Shown piece by piece: positions 34,481 to 47,500 of a DNA stretch of 64,000 bases. The DNA is taken from the NCBI GenBank assembly GCA_025024175.1, contig QCXZ01000003.1:41006257-41070256 (forward strand). Direction: 5' to 3'. Under the pieces are notes generated by a model. The model was not told the origin of the DNA, ran no database searches, and was given only the letters and a program-made list of their open reading frames with translations. This stretch comes from Rhyzopertha dominica (taxonomy: Eukaryota > Arthropoda > Insecta > Coleoptera > Bostrichidae). The position numbers and the translations under genes were made by a program. How positions within the stretch are numbered: position 1 is the first letter of the stretch; every line of letters begins with the position of its first letter.

Positions 34481-36107
34481 TTCGATAGCGTATCACAGTG
34501 TTGTTATTAATACCATTTTCTGTTTTTTCCGAGGCAGGGGTACTTTTTTGAACTAAACTTATTATTCTTTTTATTTATTGACCCTCTGGTGGTGTAAATA
34601 CTATACGAACTTAAACATTGACACTACACTACAAGGCATTTTTAGAATTAAGGGGTAATTATCCTTATCAAAAACTGTTATAGTGCTGAAGTGCATCCAT
34701 TTTTAATCGAGTAGTTTCTGAACTGTAATCTGCAAAGTAAACCTAAGAGACGAGCAAAATCTGCCCTGTACAACGAGTCCAGTTGCAAAATATAGAGGCA
34801 CCGCACGTCTTACTTAACAAACGCTGCCTGATTTGCGGTACACTGCGGCAAACTAATTCCTGCAAAATCGGATCTGTGAAGTTCAAACGGAGTTGCAAGT
34901 GAACACAGATTCCCTACATGCCTCCCAGCTCGAACAGTGGCTGTTTACTCTTACCACCGCAGAACAAGGCCAGCGTCTTGGGTCTCCGCCGCAGTCTCAA
35001 TTGGCCAACAACATTCCCGGCCGAAACATCGATCTGAGTTCAAGGAAGGCATAACGCATCACGGCCGAATGCACCGGACTTAATGCTTGACCAATAAATC
35101 TTGTTAGTTTCCCGGACTGCGAAGGGGATTTGCTGATATTTCCATTTCGGCTGTGGCGGAGTTCTACAGAAAATGCAAAAACTTAGACGGGTTGTTTGTG
35201 TTGGATAAGAAACTTAGGCATAAATCACAATGGGATTGCAGCTTGCAATTTTGTTAGTGCGTATGGGGGATGAGATGTCATTGGAATAATACATTTTGTT
35301 TCGCTGTACATTCAACCCTCTACTTCGCGGAAGTGATGTTGAGATTCCTAAGTATTTAAATTTAATGGGCAACCCAGCGACTCTTTTGATTAAACCTCTT
35401 ATGATTCATATACTTGAAGTACTATGCAGGGCTAGCGGACGTCCCTTCAAAGTACTTTCCATACAAGCGATATAGCATCCATATTATTATATCACATTAA
35501 AAGTCAAGTAGAAGGTTACTGGATATATTGAAATATCGAATATTATGTTTTGACATTACTGCTGAAGGCAGATGGAAAGAGTGTTCTTCATTTAAGTTTT
35601 AATCGTTAACCAGGAATTTTCTAACATACTGCAATTCGACTTTCCGAAACTGTTCATATCTTCATTAAAATGCAACGAAAAGAGTACATTTAGTCTAAAA
35701 AGTCTGTAGATACAATGAAACTATTCTGACTAAAAACGGCTTAATATTTTCAGAGCACCGATCTGTTATTGTACTACTTACACCTGATCGTAGCAGCGCA
35801 GTTTACCGAGCAATTAGCAAAGCGCATAGGTGATGACAGTAACTCCTGGTAATTGAATAAATCAATTTAACCATAAAATAACAAATAACTAAACGTTTGT
35901 TTTATTTTCACGCACATATAGGTATGATCCCAATAAATATAAAGAGGAGCACAGTAGCAGCGGTACCCCCAAATAGGTATTATAAAACGCTGGCGGCTAT
36001 ATTATTGATACGTTAGTAATTTTGACGTGGACACGTCTATCTTAACTACCTGGTAGAAGAGATAGTTAGCTAAAATGAATATGGCACATTTTTATTCGAA
36101 CGGACAT
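34481..36107. other. No gene seen; includes a GC-balanced patch
   Basis: The stretch at 34850-35130 has balanced composition and sequence such as TCTCAATTGGCCAACAACA and GCACCGGACTTAATGCTTGA. It is a candidate conserved noncoding element. At 36018, a TGACGTGGACACGTCTATC segment repeats that at 14172. Confidence 0.35.
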
Positions 36108-36270
36108 GGCATAAACGTAATTCTGTTATTACTATTACGCCTTACAGACACCGTCGTTGGGGGTTTTAAACACCCACAACACAGTGGGCTACCGTTGAGA
36201 TTGCTGATTCCCCGCAGAGAGGGGTGGATGATACACTTAAAGTGCCACTAGATGGCATGGTGTTATCCAC
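36108..36270 (+). repeat. Direct repeat, copy 1
   Basis: Shares CAGACACCGTCGTTGGG, TTTTAAACRCYCACAACACAG, GGCTACCGTT, GGGTGGATGATAC and CCACTAGATGGCAT, in order, with 36422-36605. The second copy holds a roughly 25-bp extra segment. It is probably a repeated piece of an unclassified element. Confidence 0.82.
36245..36257 (+). promoter_or_regulatory. CTCF-like motif inside direct repeat copy 1
   Basis: CCACTAGATGGCA fully matches CCASYAGRKGGCR. Repeated at 36581. Confidence 0.3.
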
Positions 36271-36421
36271 ATTATAATTCTCGCATACATGTCTCCTACC
36301 TTGGAGCATACAAGGGAAGCCAAATCTATGCCGTGTTGTCTGCGTATCGACTATGGCTGTGCTAAGGAGGCTTTATAAGCCGACACAACTGTCCACAGAT
36401 TGTTCTGATGCAGGTGACACA

Positions 36422-36605
36422 GCATAGACGTAATTTTATTATTATTATGCTTGAGAACTGCACTCTTTGCAGACACCGTCGTTGGGAACCTCTGTCGGTT
36501 TTTAAACGCTCACAACACAGTAGGCTACCGTTTAGATTCCAGGTCCCCGAAAGAAACGGGTGGATGATACCGTTAAAGTTCCACTAGATGGCATTCTTCC
36601 ATACT
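36422..36605 (+). repeat. Direct repeat, copy 2
   Basis: Second copy of the 36108-36270 repeat, about 150 bp downstream in the same orientation. The spacer contains the near-palindrome GGCTTTATAAGCC. Confidence 0.82.
36581..36593 (+). promoter_or_regulatory. CTCF-like motif inside direct repeat copy 2
   Basis: Same CCACTAGATGGCA core as in copy 1. Confidence 0.3.
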
Positions 36606-37962
36606 CGTAGAGTTTGTCATTTACATGTAGGTATGTAGGTAAAGATACCGTTCATTACATATTTTCTTATAGTGTGTCGTATTTTTTTTCATCTAGGAAA
36701 ATTGGTCGATAATTTATTATATTGTAGATTCCCGTAAATATCAGTCTTTCAAGAACTTTTATTTAGTGTGATAAAGGTGGAATGCGTTACAACGTATAAG
36801 GCTGGACAGACTTTAGAGACAAATTTATTCAGAAAGCAAAAGATGGTAGAACAACGACATCAATTAATTTCAAATGTACTTACCGTTCACCCATAATATT
36901 AGAATTTTTGTAAAATAATCAAGTTCTAAATGTTTAGATTAAAAATTGGGTGCTTTTAACCAAAACATGTTTTAGCACTTATACTTTACAGAATAAAATA
37001 AAATGGGAAATGGGGTATTTACCCACTTACATTCTACGGAGAAGGTGGATCGGAGAGAACGAGGATTACTCTTCATATTTAATAACATTAAATAAATAAG
37101 TGTTGTTGATATCTTCATTGTCGCAGAAATTAACAGTTTCATTGGATGTAATATTTTATTTGGTGTAACCTCCTAAAGGCAAGAACGTACCATTATCCTT
37201 TCACCAAACCCCATATTGTCTATATTTAAAAAAGAAGGCAGACGTGATGGGAACGACAATTGGCGCGAGACGCCTTTATCCATGGTCGCAATTTCAGGTT
37301 AGCTCGGCGAATAGATTTATTAACTCTGCCCACCCATGCGGTTCGCTCCGTTCAAATTGTGGACGATGTTATTATTCCTAAGGTGCGACTTCTTTCCTGG
37401 TGCGCACTATATTGATTGTTGCTGACGACCAGCACTAGACCGACAGTGAGTTTTCAGAAGATACTAGACCATTTTATAATGATGTTTCGTGATATTCTAT
37501 TTTTATATTTATTTCAAGTGACAAATAAATATATGGTTAGGATAAATCGTACAGAATGAAACAAAACTGATAACGGCTGACGCTTGGTGATATTATATTA
37601 TTCCGGTTGAGGTTGTTGGACAGAAAAAATATAATATATAGTTACTTCTTCTTTAACACTTAATTGAAGGGTACTTACAAAAGCACATCATTGTTAGAAC
37701 AAATGCAGTGATAAGAGATGACTATAGGTTTTATACCCAAAATACTAACAGCATCCAATTTACAAGAACGAATGAATGTGTTTCACTTTTTAATTATATA
37801 ACTGTAGGGGTATATCTTTCCGTTTCTCTTAACCTTCTCATGTTGAACTAGTGTTGTGATTGTGATTGTATAACAATAAATAATAATATTGCTGCAAACA
37901 CTTTTAGCGTCTTGTGTGAACTACTTAACTTGACACGTGATGCATGTTAGTCGGAACATTAA
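36606..37962. other. No gene seen; includes a GC-balanced patch
   Basis: 37240-37430 has balanced composition with no ORF. It holds TTTATCCATGGTCGCAATTT, GAATAGATTTATTAACTC and CCCACCCATGCGG, making it a candidate conserved noncoding element. The rest is AT-rich. Confidence 0.35.
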
Positions 37963-38881
37963 GAGGGGCATTTACTTGGAGCGATCGGGCAGAAATGTAA
38001 ACTATGCAACCCATATTACCAGCGGGACATGGGACGTAAGAGTGTAGCCGATAGGTTGAAATCACGCAAAGATCATACGAGCAACAGACGGGCTAAACTA
38101 ATATTCGGAAAATTGCTGACTGTAGGGTGTGCATAAAAAAGTAATAATGATATTAGTAACTTACTATGATATTATACCAGGTTATTCAAAATAATAATAA
38201 CCCATTTATTTCTGTAAATATGAACTATATAACATTTTATTCTAACTGCATTCTAACTATGATTTCTGGAGGAACTTTTATAATAATTTTCCTTCCGCCT
38301 CCCCATTGCTTCGGCAGACAGTAAATTAATGTGAAAGAGCATTTAACATTAAAGTTGTCACGTGTAATTAGACATACAATCTTAGAAATCCAGTCATATC
38401 GGAATAGATCGTATACCGCTCGGTCATTCCCGACAGGTTTGTATCTTTAGCCTCACTGTTCACTGGATACCACGCGACGGACCTGGTGGGGATGGGCATT
38501 GGCATTCCATTCTCATGACGGGCTCGTGCGAAAGGGTTTGCGGTTTTAGATTTTTTGAATGTTTTTACTCATTTATCGTGCTCGTGTTTTTGGTAGTGTA
38601 CAAAGAAATATGTAGCTACAACGTGGAGTTCGAATTTTTCCTCAATGTGCCTTAGTTTTAGAGAAATAGCTCGCCAAATATACGCATTTTTAAGCAAAAT
38701 ATAACAACAAATAATTACATTACCGTACCAAATTCAGAAAAAACTCGAACTCTACGTTGTAGCTACATCTTTTGTCATTGCCATGTCAAAATTTCACTTC
38801 GAAAANGTTTAGAATAACTTGGTAAAATGTAAAACGGTAGGTGCTTAAAATGATCCGATTCGNTCTAGGTAAACGCCCCTC
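37963..38881. mobile_element. 919-bp element with inverted ends flanked by TTAA
   Basis: TTAA (37959-37962) is followed by GAGGGGCATTTACTTGGAGCGA. The right end reads back as GAGGGGCGTTTACCTAGANCGA and is followed by TTAA (38882-38885). A TTAA duplication is the signature of the piggyBac superfamily, although the terminal bases GAGGGG differ from the usual CCC start. An inner inverted pair, GTAGCTACAACGTGGAGTTCGA at 38612 and TCGAACTCTACGTTGTAGCTAC ending at about 38766, forms a hairpin with about 110 bp of loop. No transposase is present, so this is a non-autonomous copy. Confidence 0.75.
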
Positions 38882-38885
38882 TTAA

Positions 38886-39406
38886 ATAAAAACCGTTTAA
38901 TTTTTAGTAAATCAAATACCGAAATTTCAGAACAGGAAGAGGTTCTCATAAATCCAATACCGATATTTGACGCACCCAGGTTAGTTCGTTATCCCGGTAT
39001 ATTCGACAACCGTGATCTTGTCTTGAAAGTACCTACCCATTTAAAATATTCTCACGCTATTGATAACGAATTTTTAGCTGCTTTACGTATACCGTAAACA
39101 TTTTTCCAAGCAACACTTACACAATTGCTTGATCTTTTGGATTAATTCTATGCGTTTTCTCAGTTTTCAAGCTTAAGTTAATAAAATATCTGTTAAAATT
39201 AGAATTATAGTTTTTCTGCCTTATCCATAACACAGCATGACAAATAGAAACGAATGTATAAATATTTTCAATACTAATAAAGAGAACCAGAGTGAGGACG
39301 TAGGTACTTCATCAGTTGTCTTCGTTCTGTGTATTTTAACTATTATTATCAGTAGCAGTAAAATTTATTATTGTAGGTATTAACAGCTATTCGTGAAAAC
39401 GAAAGG
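38886..39406. other. No gene seen
   Basis: AT-rich linker between two DNA elements. Confidence 0.5.
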
Positions 39407-40120
39407 TCCTAACCCAAGGGCGGATCCAGAGGGGGGATCATGGGGGTCATGACCCCCCCCCTGAGCCTGGGCTGGGTGACGTTCGACCACTAATAATTTT
39501 TCTAATGTAATTGATAAATGTAATAAAATAAATAGTTTCTATGATGGCGGACGCATACATGCTCGAACTATTATCTGTTTTTTAGTCAATAAACCACAAT
39601 GTCGCAATTTATTACCATAGTAACAAGCGGCAACATAGTTTTGGGGGAAAATTGAATGACGCCGTTGGATTTTTGGCAGTTTAGCTGTTAGGAACACGTG
39701 ACTTTCGAAATGTTAGTGGAAGAGTATACATAAAAACAATGCTACTTCTAACGCTGTCATAGAAATCCCTTTACTATACTAATGTCAATCACTAGAGCTC
39801 AGATATTTGATTCGAATCAAACGGTTCATTCAATCAGGTAGATTTGAGTCATTCAAATCGTTCATGCATCGTTACCTAAAACGAGTTACCGAGCTGTAAG
39901 ACCTGGTTAAAGAGAGCTGCAAAGTACGTATCGTAACCAGTAGCTGTAGCAGTGTTAACTTTTTTATTTTATTTACTATTGCTTTAACGATAAATGTCAT
40001 ACCTAACAAATCAGTATGTATAGTGGAATTATAATGGTTTGATATTTGCTGATAATTATTATAGCTTTGTTTTAGTGATTGGTATTTACGCGTAATATCT
40101 AATTTTCTAAATAAAGCACT

Positions 40121-40380
40121 TTGGCGTAGATTTTTGAGTAGAAAATAAAACGAGTATATTATGGCTAAAGTATATTAGGTACATGCTAAAACTAACATGG
40201 TAATTGATTTGTTTCTAACTTCTCCGTTTTGTTGGCTACTCCATGTGTCGAATACATTAAAATTTTTAAAATTTAATTCAGTTTTTTTGATAGCTAGATC
40301 ACATACTTGAATGACATATTTTAGAAAGCAATCGGGGTGTCCAAACAATTTTACTACTTCTTTGGGACACAAAAGACAAA
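40121..40380 (-). repeat. Interspersed block, copy 1, with a 65-codon ORF
   Basis: Matches 62233-62505 in the same orientation, sharing TAGATTTTTGAGTAGAAAATA, CTCCATGTGTCGAAT/CTCCACGTGTCGAAT and CACAAAAGACAAA. On the minus strand an ORF (40175-40372) begins MCPKEVVKLFGHPDC. A C-x2-C pair is visible in the extended frame, but no known finger family fits with confidence. It may be an exon remnant of a transposase. Confidence 0.6.
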
Positions 40381-40811
40381 GTATATATTTCGACGTCTAT
40401 CCGTCCGCGATAACATGGTACCATTTACTGTTAACTTTATATTAGTTGCGAGTACAATTGCAAACCTCCATTATTTAAAACAGGTTCGCATCATTCTCGT
40501 AGAAAACAAGTAAACAAGTCTTACATTTTGCATTTCTCAACCGGCACAGGTAGGTTGTTCTTAATTGATTTAGGGTTCTTTTATGAATCATGAATTGAAA
40601 GTGCTCTCGTCGTCTCGTCAACCGCAATTCAAGTTTGAATGATTGATTCATTAGCTGTGAGTCAAATCAAACACATCAAGGCATGAATCGTTAAAAACGA
40701 ACGTCACTCATGAACGACCCAACTTTACCGGTACATTTTAAGTTTCCACGGTTTCCTATGCGCGCATTGTTTGCCAGTCGGAAGCCATACTGAATGACGT
40801 ATGGNGGTTAT

Positions 40812-41025
40812 CTTTTCTTCTTTTCTTTTAATTTTTGGCCCTGCCTATTTGGCACTTAGCCAGCTCATTAGTTTTTATTGCACTTTATTAGCATATTACA
40901 TTGTTGCATTATGTAAAGGAACATTCACAAACATCCATGCCCTAGGCGGGACTCAAACCCGCAGCCTCTGTGGATATGGGTAGTCGCGCTTAGGCGCGCT
41001 GCCCACTAGATCACTGAGGCCGGCC
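40812..41025 (-). mobile_element. tRNA-derived SINE, complete, 12-bp target duplication
   Basis: The target duplication TATGGNGGTTAT (40800-40811) / TATGGAGGTTAT (41026-41037) brackets the copy. Read on the minus strand, it starts GCCGGCCTCAGTGATCTAGT, with GTGATCTAGTGGGC as box A and GGTTTGAGTCC as box B of the RNA polymerase III promoter, at about tRNA spacing. A unique body follows. The tail is A-rich (AAAAGAAAAGAAGAAAAG). It is inserted inside the hAT element, so it is younger than that insertion. The duplication differs only where one base is called N. Confidence 0.9.
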
Positions 41026-41538
41026 TATGGAGGTTATGCTTTAATCTGTCATGTGTTTCACGTAGTGCTTTGATATCGTGTTCTTTGGATAAAAGATGGC
41101 TTGTTTTTGTAAATTTGCCAATAAAAACGAAAGCACAGCCAATAACTAATGAATGTCAACCCTTAGTGCCATGCATGTGACAATTTTTTTTATTATTGAC
41201 TGTTTTCAATATTACTCAAATCCAAATTCATTTCTTTATTGAGATAAAAAAAACACCTGATTGCCAATTTCATTTGTGCACTCAATGAATTTCTGAGTTT
41301 TTGAACTGGACTCCGCATTCACAGAAACATGCCGACTGAAGTGGATTGAAGTCACAATTCGTTTCGTGAGAAGACAAACAACGAAAAATTAATTTTGCTA
41401 TTTGATTAAAATTATTTCGACTTATAGCAATAATTTACTATTTCTTTTTCAATTAGATTATTTTAATAAAATTGCATCCTGCCCTGATTAGGTGACCCCC
41501 CCCCTGATTTGAAAGCTGGAGCCGCCCTTGTCCTAACC

Positions 41539-44500
41539 GCAATATAAACAGTATTCACGATCAGGTTTTCGTGCTATTTTAAATGCAAGGTAGCCAATTG
41601 AACTTGCCACTTACGCATTAGAAAATGTAGTTGTACCACAGGCCAACTTTGTAGTATTTCCCGTCACACAAAATTAATTTGTGGATCACGTATTGCACTA
41701 CAAGCACTTCCACTTTCAGAACATCCGCGGTTTAAAAGCAAGGGAGACTTAAAGTCACCCCTGTTTGACCCAGTCAATTTTTTAGTTCCCACACACGTCC
41801 ACATTCGAACAGAAATAAAGAGATCTCCCCTGCCAGACTGCGACAAAGGACGAGTAAAATGCCTGCTCCACTATACAATACGTCCTTTTGTGTGTCACCC
41901 CAAGATGTATACGGTCGTTTTAATTGTTCTATTATAAAAAAATCGACCAACAAAGGGCGCCTAAAGGAAAAATGTGTTGTTTACGGATCGATTCCCACAA
42001 TTTGACCTTTGGGATTTCGTGCATCACAGAAACAAAGTGCTCAAATGTGTGTGGGTAGTTTATTTTAATGAGGCTCTTTCAGTCGTTCTAGCTTTCCACA
42101 ATGAAATTTATTTGGGGCCCGTGAAGCGTTTTACTTTCGTTGTAGATGCGCTGAACGGCCAAACGCCGGCATTCATCATCTATATTGTCGTGAATTAATA
42201 ATTCTGAGAAATTATGTAGTCAATATAACAACTTTCACTATAAATTTCGTTGGGGGAGGAACGGCTGTTAGTTTAGGAACGCAAGGATAAGGATCGCACT
42301 TGAGGGCTAGTTCTAGAAAAAAGCTACACAGTATAACACAAGTTATTAAAGTTTGTTCAAACTTTGAATTTTATTAGTTAATATAAACAGTAGGAATTTG
42401 AAAATGGAAACAAATTTGTATAGTTACAATCGCTAAACATACTTCTCTTTAATATATGTGTTTTATCATTTTAGACTTAGTATTAATTTAGGTAACAAAT
42501 TGGATAACTAATTTTTTGGAAAAGTAAACAGAAACAATTTTTGTTACATTTGACTAGCATGAAGTATTCATTGTTAACTTTTAGAATGCTCAAAATACAC
42601 CTGCCAGTGTCTTAGCCTATCCTATGCCCTTTAACCCGTTTTTAACATTATTTTTAAAACATCTGCTTCTACCGATATTTGAAAAGTAGCTCATGCTTCA
42701 AAAAGGAACATAAATTATATGAAAGTCGTTTGAAACAATTATTTTTCTCAATCTCATCTACGTGGGTGTAAAAAATACTACCTCTCTATCTCAGCTTGGC
42801 CTTATGAAGAAAATGTCAACCACTATCAAACTGACACGTTTTACTCAATACGCAGCTCAATGTATTGACAGTAAGAATCTAGCCGACGTCATTTCAGTAT
42901 ACCGATTTTTGATCAAATGAGTCATAATCATTTATTGCATAAATTAGATTGGTACGAATTTTCGCTATGCTTTATTTGTTTGTTACCAACCAATCGGTTA
43001 AGTATCGCACCTTTATCTCAGAAAAACATATTTTGTTCAATTTGGTATTTGACAGGGATCAAATCTGGGATCGTAATTGTTGATACTATTTACTAAATAA
43101 ATTGTCGATGCATTGAAACTATTTTATTAAATCAACTGCGTAAACGATTGCCCAATTCTGCAATGTGAAATTGATACATTAGCTAAGTGGTGTAATGTCA
43201 GTCAGTCAAATTTAAACATTTAAGAATTTTGTGCTGTTTCTCTCCCTCGTTAATTAAACAAGATTTTTTATTCTTACAGTATTAACAATATCACGCTAGA
43301 GATGGCGCAAACTGTAAAAGATCTATGTGTAACTTCTGATAATTAAGTGTTAATGTTCATTTCACAAAGATCGCAGAAGCTGTCTTTTCTAATATTTATA
43401 CTACATTTCACCTTTCATTTGTAAAATATAAGTTGGAATGTGTTGTGCATGTTTATCTGGTACCCGACATAATAATTATTATTACATTCAGCTATTGGAA
43501 TCTGTTTAGGGTAAATTTATATTTTCTTTTAGTTTTAATAAGTAAAAAACCGCTGCAAATTGAATCAATACTTCCACATCCACTTGTCAAAATGACATTT
43601 ACGTTTTTATTTCTTATACCGTACGATTAGTAATCAGATTTTGAGCATTTTGTCTCTTAACACATTTTCTCTAAGACAAAGTCCTCATGATATTGGCAAA
43701 AATATATAAATATTTAGAATCTGTTTTTTCAAATAACTCGAAAATTATTAACTTAACAAAAAAATTACAGGAGTGCTTTCTGATCAGAAATTTGATGTTG
43801 TATATAATACCAAAATTTAAAAAAAATCGTACGAGCAGGGACCAAAATAGATTTTTTGGAAATATTTCGTAAATGTCAAAATTTTGAATAAATTTTCTAA
43901 GACACTTTTTGTGAGAAATTTTATTTCCTATCTGATGGCATTTTCATTTTTTGAATATATTAAATATATTTGGAGATATTTAGGAAAAACCGTTTTCTTT
44001 TAAGTGACGCTTTTTTGCTAATATCTTCTAAACAGTTTGCTGCACCGAAAATTTATAAGAACGAATAATACTCGCAGTTATACTGCTAATCACATACTAA
44101 AACGAAAAAATTATAAAAAAATAAAAATTTGCAAAAAGGGTAGTTACTCCCCAATTTCACCCCCTTCCCGATATCCTACTCACCCCACAAACAATAGGTC
44201 GCTTTGGGTAGTTGAGATTTATACGTTTGCCAAATTTCAAGTTCATATATTAAGTCTTTCGAAAGTTATCGTGTATACAAACAAAACCACAGACACACAG
44301 ACAAGAAATTTTTTTTGCTCAAATTGTGGTTTTTTGCGTTTTCGACCATTTTAAAGCGAATGAGCAAATAACAAATTTTGAAATTTTTTTTCGCGATACA
44401 ATACTTCCCATCCGTTGGATGTGGAAATAATTTGCTTTAAATATCCCTCACTTAAAGTCCCGTCACAATCTTACCTTTTGTACTCATTATAACAGAACCC

Positions 44501-47500
44501 ACGTCAGTTTACAGATTCACTGTCTCCCAAATGTATGAAAACTTTAATGATACTCTTTAATAATATCGATGTTTAGGTACTTTAATTTGTTTTCTATATT
44601 AAGAATATTTTGTACAGTTCATTTACACATTTTGTATGGGTACCTCTAATTAGTGGGCGCATCACTTGTTGAAAAATGAATATATTTATATATTTATCTT
44701 ATACTAAGATAGGCGTACGTGTCATTCCTTAATTGGAACATCACGTCACTCTTCCAGCTGTTTTCAATAAATTACAAACCAATTCTGTCTCATTTCCACT
44801 TTTGCACTAAAATTTATTATGCGCATTGAACCAGTAAGTAGTTTAACAGACAAAAACTAATTAGATTGCGCGGATAACAAATAAATAACTAATAATGATC
44901 ATAATGAAATGAATAAATTTTCTACGCTGCTATAAAATAACTAAAAAACATTTTAAGATAACACATAGATACGTTTATTGAGGTTTGAGTTAGGTAAATA
45001 TAGAATACTTTATGTAGAAAAGAGCTTTGAAGAGATAAATGGTCTAAATTAAAAGGGAAGGCTTTCTTTAACCCTCTGTGGGAACAGTACTTAGGTATCC
45101 AACAGGCTAAGAATATTGAACATAGACAGATTAAACTCACACTGTTACAAACACTTAGACACCAGTTTGGAATCATCAAATGGACAAAAGGTAATTTATA
45201 AGGACTTTAGAACGAACAGTATTTAAATGCATATGAGCAACACCATTAAAGGTCCCCTACAGAGCCGCTTACTTTTCCACATAGGGGTAGACAGAGCATC
45301 TACGCTATAAGCAGATAGCCACTTTTCTGAAGTTCTTCAGGAAAACACAGACAACATGTTTGCATAAAGCTGTACTTATACAGCTAGCGCAGACACAAAT
45401 ATCATAATACATCCCATACATCAATACAACATAAGAATGGGCCTAGAAGGTCCTCCGTGAAAGACTTTATTATCATGTTATGGAATATCCGCAATATGTT
45501 GACAAACACAGATTCATGATTACTCACATACATCAGAACGAGAACGTGTTTTTTATAAAAAAAAAATCCATTTTGCGTGGTTTTCGTCTTCTACATTTAA
45601 AAAAATCTAAAATTTAAGGAATTTTAACCTGCCATGCTTAAATTGGCCAAGTGTTAATTTGACAAGACCCACGACAGTTACGTCGTTACGAGCTGGAGTT
45701 TGTTTAATGTTCCCTCAGAGGTTTTTAGTAATACCAACATTGGAAAATAAAAAATTTCCATTATGAAACGCAATTAGGAACTTGCATGATTTTTTTTCAC
45801 TCTATTTTTTTTTCATATGAAGTTCTCCTGTGTTAGAAAACGGCAAGTAATTGTTTTTTCTTAATGTTCATCTGTATGCTAATAATAAAATAAAATCTTT
45901 CGAAAGAAATCGGCGGGTTTAAACGCAAATTCAAACGTACCAAGATTGGCTGAATACAAAATTGCGTCACGTAACACTAACGAGGCATCGCTCACCAAGC
46001 TCGCTCGCTGCATAAAGTATGTGAAATGGAACAGTAAGCGTCAAGCTGATTTCTGGCAGTAGCAAATACGTTGTTGCATAGTAATTTGTTCATTACTGTT
46101 ACGTGACGTCATCGTCTGTCGCAGCCGTTTGCGCGCCAGTATTAATCGCCTTCAGTCTGTGAAGTTATTTAATAACCAATCACCCTAAATGAAGCATCAC
46201 TGAAATTGTTTTTTTTTTCTTTATTTTTTAAGACAATATTTTGTATGCAAGCTCCTAATTGGGTTTCATAATGGCTTCATTAAGAACGCAAAATAGAAAA
46301 ATACATTTGCAGATGGAAGACTACTTTATAGATAGATCAAGCGATGATTATTGACAATCAATTATGTAATGATACATATTCCTGGAAGGATTTGGTCTTA
46401 CCACCGTAAGTAGGATATAAGAGGAAAGCAAAAGTCTTTTTACCATAATATTCCAAGTATAAAATACTAATTCTGCTGGATTAATTTTACAATGTGTTGC
46501 TTTGAAATGACAGTTATAAGCGCATAAAATGAATGCATATTATGTTACATTCTTTGCAATGAGTCCGAGTTGTTGCAGACTCCTAAAAACAAAGGATACT
46601 GGTTTACAACACCGCCAAAGCGTTGTGTGCAGAAAGTTCTTAAATCGACCGAACAGGCTTTAACAGTTGAAGGTTTCTCTTACAGCATACACTTTTTAAT
46701 GACAATAATTGCAGCCGTAGTTGCCAAATTTCAGATGAACTAATTTTTTTTAAATTCGTACCTAGTACAAGTACATTAGAATTAGATTACATTTTTAATT
46801 TAATAAGTTAGCTAAGTTATGTCAGAAAAAAGTCAAAATTGAATCGATTTGTTCCAAGTGGAATAGCTTTATCTCGGAGGCTAAAGGTACACTATCCGGT
46901 AATTTCCAAACTTCTATCTTTTTGCCATAATACTTTATAACTAACAATATGATTGGCTATCGCTGTAACAAATGTTCAGTATAGTTGTATAATTTTTCCC
47001 TATACTACATGAGTATTCAATTGTATATTTGCTATAAGTTTTTAGAAAATAAAGTACACAGAGTTCGCTGCTTTATTTTGTAGTCAATGATGCTTCTTGG
47101 GAAACATATGTTGTTGGCAACACCGCTTCTTCATACCCCAGACCACCCGCGTTCTCGGACACAAGCAACACGACTGAGAGGGCGTCAACGTTCGGACTTA
47201 TTGTTGAAATGATTGACCGTACGAACTTTACACCGCAGTTACATCTTGGGCCCTATAGGCCGCCCATATGCCCACTGTATGTAATATCCATTAAATATAG
47301 GTATTGTGGCGCCGTCCATGTTCTCTCTGCATCTCGAGTACTAAATATTTCAGGCCATCGTAAAAGCAGGTCGTACCTTTACGACTGTGCTTCCGAACTG
47401 ATGGATTACTATCAATATGTTCTTGTAGCTTTTTATGTGGTTTACTCCCTGCGCGTTTTACAGACCTTTTGCCATGAATTATTGATAACTTGGGGAACTT

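Larger units (their letters stand above)
39407..41538. mobile_element. hAT element with exact 8-bp target duplication
   Basis: TCCTAACC occurs at 39407-39414 and again at 41531-41538. Between them the left end is CAAGGGCGGATCCAG and the right end reads back as CAAGGGCGGCTCCAG. C runs follow close inside both ends. An 8-bp duplication with short CAAGGGCGG-type ends is diagnostic of the hAT superfamily. The 2.1-kb body carries no recognisable transposase. A SINE sits at 40812-41025. TTCGAATCA/GATTCAT-rich stretches at 39806-39880 and 40615-40715, around a block also found at 62233-62505, suggest a second element nested inside. Confidence 0.88.

Noticed and set aside
39452..41510. C runs near the hAT ends as a G-quadruplex pair
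   Set aside because: They are single homopolymer-like runs that belong to the element termini. Four spaced G tracts are not present.
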